From Pseudoalteromonas piratica (GTDB taxonomy: Bacteria > Pseudomonadota > Gammaproteobacteria > Enterobacterales > Alteromonadaceae), in the NCBI RefSeq assembly GCF_000788395.1, contig NZ_CP009889.1, positions 558,001 through 622,000 of the forward strand: 64,000 nucleotides of DNA, in the 5' to 3' direction. Positions 52,965 through 62,967 of the stretch are shown one piece after another (the stretch's first letter is position 1; every line of letters starts with the position of its first letter). A model generated the notes under the pieces. It searched no databases and was not told the origin of the DNA. It saw only the letters and a list, made by a program, of their open reading frames with translations. A program made the translations under genes and the position numbers.

Positions 52965-55900
52965 TTGTTTCATAAAGTCTTTTCATTTTTACTTATCTTA
53001 CTCATCACGTGTAGTGTTAATGCTGCAGAATACAGCCGTTATCTTCAAAATTATTCTGTTGAAGATGGTCTATCCCAAAGTTATGTGAACCAAACTGTTC
53101 AAGATGATTTAGGCTACTTATGGATAGCAACTGACTATGGCTTAAATCGCTTTGATGGTTATGAGTTCGAGAAAATAACAGGCCCAGATAATGTCTTTGC
53201 AAATGATGGCATCATTGGAATACATAAGCTCTCAAACGGCCAGCTGATTATTAGCACTTATTATACGGGAGCGTATTTCTTAGATCCTATTACCCTAGAT
53301 GCAACACGCTTTTATGATGGCAAATTGATTGAAACAAAAGATGAGCTGCTAAGCGTTGAAGATGCTCTTGAAGAGGGAAACCGACTATGGCTTGCCATTG
53401 GTAGGCATTTAGTACTTTATGACAAAGAAAGCAGAAACTTTAGCGTTGTGTTTTCGCTCGGTGATAGCGCTGATCTTATTCGCACCTTATTTCATAAAGA
53501 TGATTATATCTATTTTGGAACCTCAAAAGGATTGTATGTTTATCACATAGAAACTGGCGGTGCAGGGCTTACCAGTCATAAACCTTCCTCTTTAAAAGAT
53601 ACCCAAGATAATAATAATGTTAAATACCTTGCTTGGGATCACCGATTAGGGCTATTGGTGGGCACGGTTGAAGGGTTATATGCTATTAAGCCAAACGAAT
53701 TGGTTGTTAAACCTCGTATGTTAATTCCAGACCTTAATATTTGGGGAGTGGTCCGTAACTCAAACGCTTTTTATATTGGATCGGAAAAGGGTTTATATCG
53801 TTTTGATCCAATTACCTTCGACTTAAGTTTATTAGCACAGTTTTCTAAGCGTCATCCTTTGGTAAGTAATGACGCGATAAAACACATCTTTCAAGATGAT
53901 AGTGGTTTGTTATGGTTGGCATCAGAATCAAAAGGGGTGTACTACTGGCACCCCGATTTACAAAAATTTTCTAGTTTTAGTAAGGCATCAGGGGTCGACT
54001 TATCCAATTCTGCGGTAAACGATTTTATTGAAATTGAACCGGGTATATTGTGGATTGCGACAGAAAACGGTTTAACAAAGCTGGATACTGAAAGTAAAAG
54101 CACGTCACACTTTTTCACTGAGAATGATGTCAAAAATAAATGGGGCAGCCATTTTATTTCAAATATTTTCGACGCTGGTGACGGGAAAATTTGGCTACTA
54201 CACACCCAAGGCCTAACACTATTTGATACAGTCAATGAAGTGGTTGTGCCTTCAAATTTATCACAAGAAGTCAACGAAGAGTTCAGTCAATTATTCCCTT
54301 ATGGTATTCATGCCATTGATAATGAAAAGTTTATTTTTGTTAGCCACAAAGGACACTTTTTACTCGACACGCAGAAAAATCAAATTAAGTCATTGTCAAA
54401 CTTGGACAAACAGTTCGATACCGATTTATCGGTGGGGTTTAAAAAAAGTTTTATTGATGATTCAGGCGTGTTGTTTAGTGTTGGTGGCGAAATTTATCAC
54501 TACAACTACCAAGAGGATACTTATCACTTAATCCATCAACTCGAAAACTATCAGGTGCATGATTTTAAGTTTGCATCTGACTGGGTACGTGACGCTGACG
54601 GTATTATATGGATAGCTTACAATGGCCATGGCATTTTAGCGCTAGACGAAAAATTGCAAGTGCATAAAGAAATTACCTTTGCTGATGGGCTATCTGACAA
54701 CAGACTTTTTAGTATCACCCAAAGTGGCAACGATGCTATTTGGATTAGTTCGCAAAGTGGTTTAATGAAATACGACAAATCACTTGATACGATAAACGAA
54801 TATACCCATGAACAAGGCTTAATTAGTGATGAACTTTATAATTCACCGCATAAATTAAAAGATGGACGCATCGCGTTTACTTCGCCTGCGGGTATTGTGC
54901 TGTTCAATGCTAACGATCTTGAGAAAAGCGGAAAAGATAAACCTGTAAAGCTACTGGACTTAGAAGTAAAGTCCCGTGAAGAGCGTACTACGATTGCTAA
55001 TATGGCAAAGCAGACCTTTACTCTAGAGCATGATGATTTTGGATTAAAATTTCATTTTTCCAATTTTGATTTTGCCAATCAAAAACAAATCAAATATCGA
55101 GTAGAGCTTGAAGGACCCAGTCCTGTTCTGTATGAAAACTATACCAAGAATAATATTGAATTTACGCGCCTCTTACCCGGCAAATATACCTTTAAAGTTG
55201 CTGCTTACTCGCTAAAAACCGGTTTAACTGGTCGAACCGAAAGTTACCAATTTATTGTTAAACACAATCCTTGGACATCACCTTGGGCGATTGGCGGCTA
55301 TTTATTGATTTTGTTGATTGGTTTTGCTGGCGTGTATTCGAGACGAGTAAAACAACAGCACATATTGCAAAAATTACACGATGATTCCTTGGCTGCAAAA
55401 GAACGTGCAAGATTAGCACTTGAAGCCAGTAATAGTGGCGTTTGGGTATACAACACGCAAAACAACCATTTGTATCAAGAGCGCATAACCTCTGACTTGG
55501 GCTATGGTAGTGAGGTTGAGAGCAGTTTACATGACCACATGATGTTAATTCATCCTGAAGATAGAAAACGCCTCGATGCGGAGTGGCGCTTATTTTCCAC
55601 GGGTAAAACAAAACTTTGGGATGTGAGTTATCGCATGCGTGCGAAATCAGGTGACTGGGTTTGGTATCGTGATATGGGTAAACGCTCAAAAGAAAATAAT
55701 AGCGATGGCAGCCCTGTTTATACCGGTACTTATACCAATATAAACGAAACAAAAAATAAAGCGATGGAAGCGCGATTATACGGTGAAGCCCTTCGTAAAA
55801 TGAACGAGTGGCTCATTATTCTCGATAGCCAATTTCAACTTGTTGCATCCAATGAAGCGTTTAATAAACGTTTTTCACAAAATGGGCAAGATGCTAATCA

Positions 55901-57440
55901 GGCAACGCTTTTAGCTTTGTTCGATGAAAATAAGCAAGCTGAGTACCGTGAGCAGTTAGCAAAACTTAAACCAGGACAACACCTTCGTCGTGAAGAAGTT
56001 TGGGTATTTGATGATGAGCGCATTGATGTACTGCTATCAATTTCAACCATTGGTGATGAAAGCATTACCAACTACGTGGTGGTTGTAACGGATCTCACCC
56101 AACAAAAACAGGTTGAGCAAAAGCTTACTCAAATGGCTAATTTTGACCATTTAACTCAGTTGGCTAATCGAAGTTTAATTAACGATCGTATCGAGCAAGC
56201 TGTTTTACATGCAAAAAATAAAGTAGTTGCGGTGCTGTTTATTGACCTTGATCGTTTTAAACAAGTGAATGATTCCCTTGGCCATAGCATCGGCGATAGA
56301 TTGCTTGTGCAAGTGGCAAATCGTATGACAAAGGTAGTGGGAGAGCAGCACAGTGTAGGCCGTCAAAGTGGTGATGAGTTTATTATTTTATTTGAAGATG
56401 TTGTGTCGCCCGAAGAAGTGAGCCAATATGCAAATGAGCTTAATAAACAATTAGAAAAACCTTACACCATTGATGGCAATACCATTAACATTAGTTCGTC
56501 TATTGGTATTTCATTTTATCCCTTTGATGCGGAAAGTACCGAAGAGCTTATCCAAAACGCAGATATTGCGATGATCCACGCTAAAAATAGTGGCCGTAAC
56601 TGTTACCGTTTTTATACTGATCAACTTAATAAAGAAGCACGGAATCGCGTGCTACTTGAAAATGATTTAGTGAATGCCGTAAAACAAAATAAACTTACTA
56701 ACTTTTATCAACCGATTATTAATACCCAGTCTCAAAAAACGGTGGGTGTTGAACTGCTACTTCGTTGGTTTAACAATGAGGAAATGATCTCTCCAGGAGT
56801 GTTTATTCCACTTGCAGAGCAAATAGGGCAAATTGTTAGGATCACGGAACTGGCTCTTGAAAAAGCAACACTAGAATTAAAAGACTGGTTGTTAATTGAC
56901 AGTAATCGTTATTTATCAATTAATTTGTCAGCATTACATATTGGCCAACCTAATCTTGTAAAAAGTTTTTTGGATATTTTGGCGAGCACAGGTGTTTCGC
57001 CAAATCAAATTCGCCTAGAAATCACCGAAGGTATTTTGATTGATGATACAGCCAATGCCCTTGAACAGTTGCAGCGTTTAAAAGATGCAGGTTTTAAACT
57101 GTACTTAGATGATTTTGGTACTGGCTATTCATCGCTTACTTATATCAATCAATTCCCAATTGATGTAATCAAGATTGATCAGAGTTTTATTCGTCAAATG
57201 CTTTCCAGTAAAACGAATCAGGCAATTGTTCAAACTATTGCTGTGCTTGCTAAAAATCTAGGCACTTACTGTATTGCGGAAGGTGTTGAAGAGCTAACGC
57301 AAGTCACCGTATTAAAACGATTAGGTTGTCACAACTTGCAAGGGTTTTACTTTGCCAAGCCTGTGCCGGCAAATATCTTTCTGAGTGAAGACTTTCAATC
57401 GACTTTATCGAGAAAAATAAACGCGTGTAAAAACGCATAA
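52965..57440 (+). CDS. Propeller-Y_Y_Y-PAS-PAS-GGDEF-EAL sensor protein
   Basis: A 1491-residue membrane protein. Signal peptide at about 1-20; periplasmic two-component-regulator propeller repeats at about 22-640 (many LWIATDYGLNRFDG-like units); Y_Y_Y domain at about 665-755; membrane helix near 770-788; PAS domains at about 815-930 and 935-1035; GGDEF domain at about 1050-1210 with loop SGDEF; EAL domain at about 1225-1475 with VELLLRW, ITEGILID and DDFGTGYSS. The EAL motifs are complete, so phosphodiesterase activity is likely. SGDEF and the lack of an RxxD site leave the cyclase activity open. The start is TTG at 52965 with AGGA eight bases upstream. Propeller sensors of this type often detect glycan fragments (inference). 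Confidence 0.88.
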   Translation: MFHKVFSFLLILLITCSVNAAEYSRYLQNYSVEDGLSQSYVNQTVQDDLGYLWIATDYGLNRFDGYEFEKITGPDNVFANDGIIGIHKLSNGQLIISTYYTGAYFLDPITLDATRFYDGKLIETKDELLSVEDALEEGNRLWLAIGRHLVLYDKESRNFSVVFSLGDSADLIRTLFHKDDYIYFGTSKGLYVYHIETGGAGLTSHKPSSLKDTQDNNNVKYLAWDHRLGLLVGTVEGLYAIKPNELVVKPRMLIPDLNIWGVVRNSNAFYIGSEKGLYRFDPITFDLSLLAQFSKRHPLVSNDAIKHIFQDDSGLLWLASESKGVYYWHPDLQKFSSFSKASGVDLSNSAVNDFIEIEPGILWIATENGLTKLDTESKSTSHFFTENDVKNKWGSHFISNIFDAGDGKIWLLHTQGLTLFDTVNEVVVPSNLSQEVNEEFSQLFPYGIHAIDNEKFIFVSHKGHFLLDTQKNQIKSLSNLDKQFDTDLSVGFKKSFIDDSGVLFSVGGEIYHYNYQEDTYHLIHQLENYQVHDFKFASDWVRDADGIIWIAYNGHGILALDEKLQVHKEITFADGLSDNRLFSITQSGNDAIWISSQSGLMKYDKSLDTINEYTHEQGLISDELYNSPHKLKDGRIAFTSPAGIVLFNANDLEKSGKDKPVKLLDLEVKSREERTTIANMAKQTFTLEHDDFGLKFHFSNFDFANQKQIKYRVELEGPSPVLYENYTKNNIEFTRLLPGKYTFKVAAYSLKTGLTGRTESYQFIVKHNPWTSPWAIGGYLLILLIGFAGVYSRRVKQQHILQKLHDDSLAAKERARLALEASNSGVWVYNTQNNHLYQERITSDLGYGSEVESSLHDHMMLIHPEDRKRLDAEWRLFSTGKTKLWDVSYRMRAKSGDWVWYRDMGKRSKENNSDGSPVYTGTYTNINETKNKAMEARLYGEALRKMNEWLIILDSQFQLVASNEAFNKRFSQNGQDANQATLLALFDENKQAEYREQLAKLKPGQHLRREEVWVFDDERIDVLLSISTIGDESITNYVVVVTDLTQQKQVEQKLTQMANFDHLTQLANRSLINDRIEQAVLHAKNKVVAVLFIDLDRFKQVNDSLGHSIGDRLLVQVANRMTKVVGEQHSVGRQSGDEFIILFEDVVSPEEVSQYANELNKQLEKPYTIDGNTINISSSIGISFYPFDAESTEELIQNADIAMIHAKNSGRNCYRFYTDQLNKEARNRVLLENDLVNAVKQNKLTNFYQPIINTQSQKTVGVELLLRWFNNEEMISPGVFIPLAEQIGQIVRITELALEKATLELKDWLLIDSNRYLSINLSALHIGQPNLVKSFLDILASTGVSPNQIRLEITEGILIDDTANALEQLQRLKDAGFKLYLDDFGTGYSSLTYINQFPIDVIKIDQSFIRQMLSSKTNQAIVQTIAVLAKNLGTYCIAEGVEELTQVTVLKRLGCHNLQGFYFAKPVPANIFLSEDFQSTLSRKINACKNA

Positions 57441-57442
57441 AA

Positions 57443-57462
57443 AAGGGGCTTTTCAGCCCCTT
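57443..57462. terminator. Bidirectional terminator between convergent genes
   Basis: AAGGGGCT and AGCCCCTT form a perfect 8-base stem around TTTC. On the minus strand a T-run of six follows, so it ends the fasciclin-domain gene well; on the plus strand only TT follows. Confidence 0.8.
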
Positions 57463-57478
57463 AAACACGAAGGGAGTG

Positions 57479-59674
57479 TTAATTTAGGGTTTCAGTGATT
57501 ACGGTATCAATCACATGAATTACACCATTTGTAGTGTAAATATCGGTTGTCACAACGTTTGCGCCTTGCACTTGAAGAGCAACTTGAGGTAGTGATACTT
57601 TCCACCAAACATTGTTAACTGCATCACCTTTTGTTTCACCAGGTGCCATATCCTGAGCATAGAAGTATAAAGGGCGACCCATAAATGCGGCTTGCTTGGT
57701 ACCATCAGCACGTGTAATAACGCTTAAACCTTGAATATTATCAACCATCTCATCATTAACCATTACTGGCGGCCATGCATCTGCACATGCATCAACACAC
57801 GTACTGCTAGCTTGACCAAGGTCATTATCGAACACATATAGTGTGTAACCTGCTTTGGCAGAACCATTACCCCCGACTAGCATTTGACCTGCAGCATCAT
57901 AAGCAACTTCATCTGACGCAGAATTAGTTGATTCGGTATAATTAATTAAATCCACTGATACATCATTGTTTGCAAGAGTGTCTACTGCTTTACCATTTGC
58001 TGCATACGCAGAAACAGAATCTATCTCAGCAGCCACAACATGTTGCAATAACACATTTGTTAAAGCCGTATTGTCGGCAAGTAATGCTGATAACGCATCG
58101 TCTGGGATTTTATCAAACGCAGCATTAGTTGGTGCGAATACCGTGTAAGACTTAGTTTCATCAGCTAGCGCATCGACTAAATTTGCAGCTTGTAGCGCGG
58201 TCACTAGGGTTGAAAAGTCAGGATTGGATACGGCAACCTCAACGATGTTCTGAGTCGGTTCGCCTTTCATTGATGGTGGTAAAATGACTTGGTCAACCAC
58301 ATGAATTACGCCATTACTTGCTTCAACATTGGCAGCGGATACTTTAGACGCATTTATGTACAAATCAGATCCTGAAAGTGATAAAGCAGTCATTTGGGTG
58401 TTAGCCATAGTCACTTTATTATTTTCACTATTCGCAACAGCTACTGCGCCATCAGACATTACTTTTGCATCAGCAATAACATGATAAAGTAACACATTTT
58501 TAAGTGCTTCAGTGTCGGCAAGTAAAGCGTTTAACGTACTTTCTGGGATTTGTGCGAAAGCCGCATCCGTTGGAGCGAAAACGGTGAAAGTTGCTGACTC
58601 ATCAGCTAGTACATCTGCGAGCCCTGCGGCTGCGGCAGCAATCAGTAGTGTGTTAAATGAACCAGCTTGTGATGCTACTTCAACGATGTTACCAACAGGC
58701 TCTGGCACAGTTACGTCACCGACAATAACAGCATCAATTACGTGAATAATCCCGTTAGTCGTGTAAATGTCTTTAGTTACAATTTTAGCACCACCGATCA
58801 TCAGTGAATCAGTTTCTGAGTTGATTGATACCGGTAATTTTGCGCCCGATACTGTTTCAGCTTCCATACCGTTTAGGGTAAATGCAGTAACCGAGTCAAC
58901 TTCACCCATCACAACATGTTGCAATAGAATACTGCTTAACACGTCGGTATTAGCAAGTAACGTATTAATGGTTTCTTCACCAAGCATTGCAAAAGCATCG
59001 TCAGTTGGTGCAAATACCGTATACATTTTCGACTCATCAGCGAGCACTGCATCTAAATTTGTTGCTTGTAAGGCAGCAACAAGCGTATTAAACGTACCTG
59101 CTGCAACAGCGGTCTCAACAATATTTGTCGTTGGCATGCCTTTGTCTGTTGGCGGCATTAGCACAGCATCAATAACGTGAATTATGCCGTTGTCGGCCAT
59201 AATGTCGGTAGCAGTAACGGTCACTGTGTTTACAAGTAGATTGTCACCACTTAACGACAAACCAACAGAATCGCCATTAACCATTTCAACTTTTGAACCT
59301 GCACTTGAAATAGCTGTTGCTGCATCAACTTTGCTGCCGATTACATGGTAGGTTAGGATGTCGGATAAGGTATCAGTATCAGCTAGTAATGCTTCTAATG
59401 TGCCCTCGGGTAATAAATCAAATGCGGCATCTGTTGGGGCAAATACCGTGAAGTTGCCATCAGCGTTTGCCAATGTTTCATCTAGGCCAGTCGCTTGAAG
59501 CGCGGCAACTAAGGTAGTAAAGCTGCCATTGCTTACTGCAACATCAACAACCGTTGTTGCTGTTGGTTCAGGTATCATTGGCACTTCGACTTTTTCGTTA
59601 TTGTCATCGTCATTACAGCCTGCTACTAAGAGCATTGATGACACCATAAGTGTAATTTTTAATAAGTTTCTCAC
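57479..59674 (-). CDS. Lipoprotein with four FAS1 (fasciclin) domains, the last interrupted by a PF03640-like domain
   Basis: A 731-residue lipoprotein: signal peptide with lipobox V-A-G-C (Cys20), an acidic linker, then FAS1 domains starting near residues 41, 185, 327 and 476. Each has F-x-V-F-A-P-T-D/N-A/D-A-F and NG-I-HVID blocks. Inside domain 4, between MLVGG and GANVVTTD, lies an insert of about 100 residues (about 597-700) with YTLYVFDNDLGQ, CVDACADAWPP, GRPLYFYAQD and NNVWWKV, which is the pattern of the secreted repeat of unknown function PF03640. It is probably an adhesion or surface protein. The start is GTG with AAGGA upstream. A possible FNR site lies about 50 bases upstream of the start. 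Confidence 0.85.
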   Translation of the reverse strand: MRNLLKITLMVSSMLLVAGCNDDDNNEKVEVPMIPEPTATTVVDVAVSNGSFTTLVAALQATGLDETLANADGNFTVFAPTDAAFDLLPEGTLEALLADTDTLSDILTYHVIGSKVDAATAISSAGSKVEMVNGDSVGLSLSGDNLLVNTVTVTATDIMADNGIIHVIDAVLMPPTDKGMPTTNIVETAVAAGTFNTLVAALQATNLDAVLADESKMYTVFAPTDDAFAMLGEETINTLLANTDVLSSILLQHVVMGEVDSVTAFTLNGMEAETVSGAKLPVSINSETDSLMIGGAKIVTKDIYTTNGIIHVIDAVIVGDVTVPEPVGNIVEVASQAGSFNTLLIAAAAAGLADVLADESATFTVFAPTDAAFAQIPESTLNALLADTEALKNVLLYHVIADAKVMSDGAVAVANSENNKVTMANTQMTALSLSGSDLYINASKVSAANVEASNGVIHVVDQVILPPSMKGEPTQNIVEVAVSNPDFSTLVTALQAANLVDALADETKSYTVFAPTNAAFDKIPDDALSALLADNTALTNVLLQHVVAAEIDSVSAYAANGKAVDTLANNDVSVDLINYTESTNSASDEVAYDAAGQMLVGGNGSAKAGYTLYVFDNDLGQASSTCVDACADAWPPVMVNDEMVDNIQGLSVITRADGTKQAAFMGRPLYFYAQDMAPGETKGDAVNNVWWKVSLPQVALQVQGANVVTTDIYTTNGVIHVIDTVITETLN

Positions 59675-59724
59675 CGTTCTATCCTTCTGATATTTAAGTG
59701 GCGAGAATTTGTACGCAATAAAAA

Positions 59725-59738
59725 TTTATCTAGATCAA
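59725..59738. promoter_or_regulatory. FNR-like site upstream of the FAS1 gene
   Basis: On the minus strand TTGATCTAGATAAA matches TTGAT-N4-ATCAA with one mismatch, about 50 bases upstream of the GTG start. Chance is possible in AT-rich DNA. Confidence 0.35.
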
Positions 59739-59894
59739 ACAATTTTTTAATTACTCTTTAACACCTTATTAAAACCGCATAAATTAACCAATGTACAAAA
59801 TAGATATGTAATCTTTTTTGTATTATTTCAGTTTGTTACTAAAATTTAATAGGGTTCTCCAGAACGCAAAGTTTTTAATTGCAAGGAACGCGAC

Positions 59895-61106
59895 ATGCAT
59901 AAGAATTTAGTTAAGATTGCGGTTGTAGATGACAGCAAAACCATGCTGCTTACGCTTAAAGCGATGCTCAATGGTCTAGGTTACACCAATGTTGAAACCT
60001 TCACCTCTGCGCGCTTGGCTTTTGGGATTGTTGAACGAGATATCAACGCGTTTCATTGTATTTTAACAGACTTAAATATGCCTGAATTTGACGGTATGGC
60101 ATTTATTCGAAAACTGGGTGAAGTAGGGTATCCTGGTGGTGTGGCAATTGTTTCTGAAATGGACGAGAGAGTGATTGCTTTAGCGGCAGATTTAGCGAAA
60201 GCGCACCATGTTAGATTAATAGGCAATCTCTCTAAGCCGGTAAGTATTAAACAAATTGAAATGGTACTAGATAGATTGAGTACGCTTAATGTTGTAAAGC
60301 AACATGCGCTGCAGTATTTGTCTGAACAAGAGTTGATTGATGCCATTGAAAACCAGCAAGTAGAGCCTTATTACCAACCCAAAATTAATAGTTTAACCAA
60401 CCGAGTCGAAAGTTTAGAAATACTGGCACGTATTGTTAAACCTGGCCATATTGATGCCATTTTGCCGCAGCATTTTTTACCCACGGCAGTCTCGTTGGGT
60501 ATTGAAAATATTATTACTTTTCAATTGGTTGAAAAGGCTGCGAGGCATTACTCAGAACTTAAAGTGCTGTTTGAACACGATTTTAAACTCGCCATCAATT
60601 TATCACCTAAACAAATGCAAGATTACTTTTGTGCACAACAGATGGCGACAATCTTATGTGTTAATGGGCTGCAACCAAATCAGTTTATTATTGAAGTAAC
60701 AGAAGAATACGCCCTAAGAACACCTGAACAACTAGAAACGCTTAATCGTTTACGCATGAATGGTTATGGTGTGGCACTGGATGATTTTGGCACCGGCTTC
60801 ACAAATCTAAATCAGCTTAGAACATTGCCTTTTACTGAAATTAAAATTGATCGCAGTTTTATTTCAAGCATTCGGGATGATAAGTTTTCACAGGTCATTG
60901 TTAAATCCCTAATTGATGTCACTAAAGAGCAAAAAGTTGAGTTAGTAGCTGAAGGGGTTGAAGATATAGAAGATTTAGAATACCTAAAACAAAGTGAAAT
61001 AGGCATTTTACTGCAGGGCTTTTTCATCTGTCGGCCAAAACCAATTAAAGAAGTGATCCGCTGGTATTCTAAGTGGAAGCAAATGACTGATAAATCTTTT
61101 AGCTAA
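59895..61106 (+). CDS. REC-EAL c-di-GMP phosphodiesterase (RocR-like)
   Basis: A 403-residue cytoplasmic protein. Receiver domain at about 1-130 with VVDDSKTMLL and the phospho-acceptor Asp in CILTDLNMPEFDG. EAL domain at about 145-395 with EPYYQPKIN, the E-x-L-x-R motif as LEILARI, EVTEEYAL, DDFGTGFTNL and KIDRSFI, VAEGVED. All catalytic residues appear to be kept, so it should degrade c-di-GMP under control of phosphorylation. The architecture is that of RocR/VieA-type regulators without a DNA-binding domain. No partner kinase gene is adjacent. AAGGAA precedes the ATG. Confidence 0.9.
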   Translation: MHKNLVKIAVVDDSKTMLLTLKAMLNGLGYTNVETFTSARLAFGIVERDINAFHCILTDLNMPEFDGMAFIRKLGEVGYPGGVAIVSEMDERVIALAADLAKAHHVRLIGNLSKPVSIKQIEMVLDRLSTLNVVKQHALQYLSEQELIDAIENQQVEPYYQPKINSLTNRVESLEILARIVKPGHIDAILPQHFLPTAVSLGIENIITFQLVEKAARHYSELKVLFEHDFKLAINLSPKQMQDYFCAQQMATILCVNGLQPNQFIIEVTEEYALRTPEQLETLNRLRMNGYGVALDDFGTGFTNLNQLRTLPFTEIKIDRSFISSIRDDKFSQVIVKSLIDVTKEQKVELVAEGVEDIEDLEYLKQSEIGILLQGFFICRPKPIKEVIRWYSKWKQMTDKSFS

Positions 61107-61345
61107 TTAACACTTGTCTTTAAATCAAGTTTAAGCCAAAGTAGTAACACTTACCTTAATGGAGTCGACGCTAACATGAACAACTAATTCCCGATAAACA
61201 CACATTATGTTTTTATTTTCGGGATTAGTGGGCGTTACTTCGTCGATATTCTATCTATACAATTTTCAATGTTTTCTAAACATATTATCTTCGGCTAATA
61301 GCGCCATAACGCTTGTCCCATTTACTGTTGTAAAGGGAGGCAGTT

Positions 61346-62932
61346 ATGCCACATATAATTATTTCAAATCTTACCAAGCATCTAGGCAACAAAACGTTAT
61401 TTAATAATATTAATTTGAGGCTCAAAACCGGTATTTATGGGTTAGTGGGTCGAAATGGTACGGGTAAATCCACTTTTTTACGGGCATTAGTCGACCATGA
61501 ACTGACCAGTGAAAGCATAAAAGTATCTGGTAAGTGTCAATTTTTTTCACAACTGCTAGCTATCCCTAAGGTCACAGTAGCAGAGTATTTAGGCGTTGAT
61601 AAACAGCTAAAAGCGTTTGCTCGCATTGAAGCGGGTTCAACAAAGGTATCTGATTTTGAACTGTTGCAAGAACAATGGCATTTACCTCACGAAATTAATC
61701 AATTATTAAAAGATTTAGGGTTACCACAAAACCCCTTTATGAGGTGTGTGGATTTAAGTGGTGGACAATTAACTCGCTTAAAGCTGCATGTGTTATTAAC
61801 TGATGAACAGTCAATTTTACTGCTAGATGAGCCCTCTAATCATTTGGATGCTATGGCAAAGCGATGGCTAATCAATAGGGTGAAAGCGTTTAGGGGAATA
61901 GTGCTAATCGCAAGTCATGATCAACCATTACTCGATTGTGCCGATCACATCTTGCATTTTAATAACCACACCATCACACCTTATGCGATGAATTATGAGC
62001 GGTTTCAAGATGTGTTTGCACAGCAACAAGCTGCTTTAGCGACAAAAATAGAGAATCAAAAAGCCGAACACAAAAAGGTGCAAAAAGTAGTTCAACAAAG
62101 CTTGGAACGCGCAGCACAGCGCGCTGCTAAAGGAAAGAAAATACGTGCCAAAGGCAGCCAACCTAAAATGCTGTTGGACGCCAAAAAAAATGCTGCGGAT
62201 AAAACTAAAAGCAGACTGGCTGCTATGCAAGACAATCGATTGAAAAACATTAAAGAAACGCTGTCCAATCTTGAGAATCAACAAAGTGTTACAAAGGCAC
62301 AGCATATTTATCTTAATTCATCAGAATTAAATAAAGATTATACGTTACTAACGGTGAAAGACTGGCAGTGCAAATATGTTAACGGGCCTTGTGTTTCGTT
62401 CACAGTAAAGCAGATGAGTCGAATTTGGTTAAAAGGTAGCAACGGCACGGGCAAATCAACATTATTAAATGCACTTAGGGCGTCACGGTCTGATTCACCA
62501 AATGTTACCTATAAAAATTGTGAAATTACTTATCTCGATCAGCATTACAGTTGGCTAGATAACTTCAGCTCGAGTTTAGATGCATTAATGACAATCTCAG
62601 ATAGCTTGAGTCTTCAACAAGCACGAACCTTACTTGCTGGAATTGGTTTTAAAGGCGATACAGTATTTACAAATACATCCTACTTGAGCGGTGGTGAGAG
62701 AATGAAGGTGGCAATGTTGTGTACAAGCTATGCCAAAAGCAATGCACTTTTGCTGCTTGATGAACCCGATAACCACTTAGATTTAGATTCAAAAGTCCAA
62801 CTTGCTAACGCTTTATCACAATATAAAGGTGCCTTTATCCTTGTCAGTCATGATAGTGATTTTGTTAATGCAGTGGATATCAATACGGTTGTGGATATAA
62901 ATTTAATTGAGCCTATTGTAGTAACTAAATAA
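61346..62932 (+). CDS. ABC-F family ATPase
   Basis: A 528-residue soluble protein with two ABC ATPase domains and no membrane part. Domain 1: Walker A GLVGRNGTGKSTFLRAL, signature DLSGGQLTRLKL, Walker B LLLDEPSNHLD. The linker at about 225-310 is a basic helical hairpin rich in Lys, Gln and Ala, typical of the ABC-F P-site tRNA interaction motif. Domain 2: Walker A GSNGTGKSTLL, signature YLSGGERMKVAM, Walker B LLLDEPDNHLD. ABC-F proteins act on the ribosome (translation factors or antibiotic protection). It does not look like the four housekeeping forms EttA, Uup, YheS or YbiT, but the role cannot be assigned. GGAGG precedes the ATG. Confidence 0.85.
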   Translation: MPHIIISNLTKHLGNKTLFNNINLRLKTGIYGLVGRNGTGKSTFLRALVDHELTSESIKVSGKCQFFSQLLAIPKVTVAEYLGVDKQLKAFARIEAGSTKVSDFELLQEQWHLPHEINQLLKDLGLPQNPFMRCVDLSGGQLTRLKLHVLLTDEQSILLLDEPSNHLDAMAKRWLINRVKAFRGIVLIASHDQPLLDCADHILHFNNHTITPYAMNYERFQDVFAQQQAALATKIENQKAEHKKVQKVVQQSLERAAQRAAKGKKIRAKGSQPKMLLDAKKNAADKTKSRLAAMQDNRLKNIKETLSNLENQQSVTKAQHIYLNSSELNKDYTLLTVKDWQCKYVNGPCVSFTVKQMSRIWLKGSNGTGKSTLLNALRASRSDSPNVTYKNCEITYLDQHYSWLDNFSSSLDALMTISDSLSLQQARTLLAGIGFKGDTVFTNTSYLSGGERMKVAMLCTSYAKSNALLLLDEPDNHLDLDSKVQLANALSQYKGAFILVSHDSDFVNAVDINTVVDINLIEPIVVTK

Positions 62933-62967
62933 AGGTGTAGAGTCAATATTGTGGCTATTACATTCTA

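Noticed and set aside
58767..59180. Plus-strand open frame (137 codons) inside the FAS1 lipoprotein gene
   Set aside because: It is a mirror of the repetitive FAS1 coding sequence, Ser/Ala/Val-rich, with no signal or domain of its own.
61346..62932. Antibiotic resistance ABC-F protein
   Set aside because: The family includes both housekeeping and resistance members. Nothing in the linker or the neighbours supports a specific resistance.
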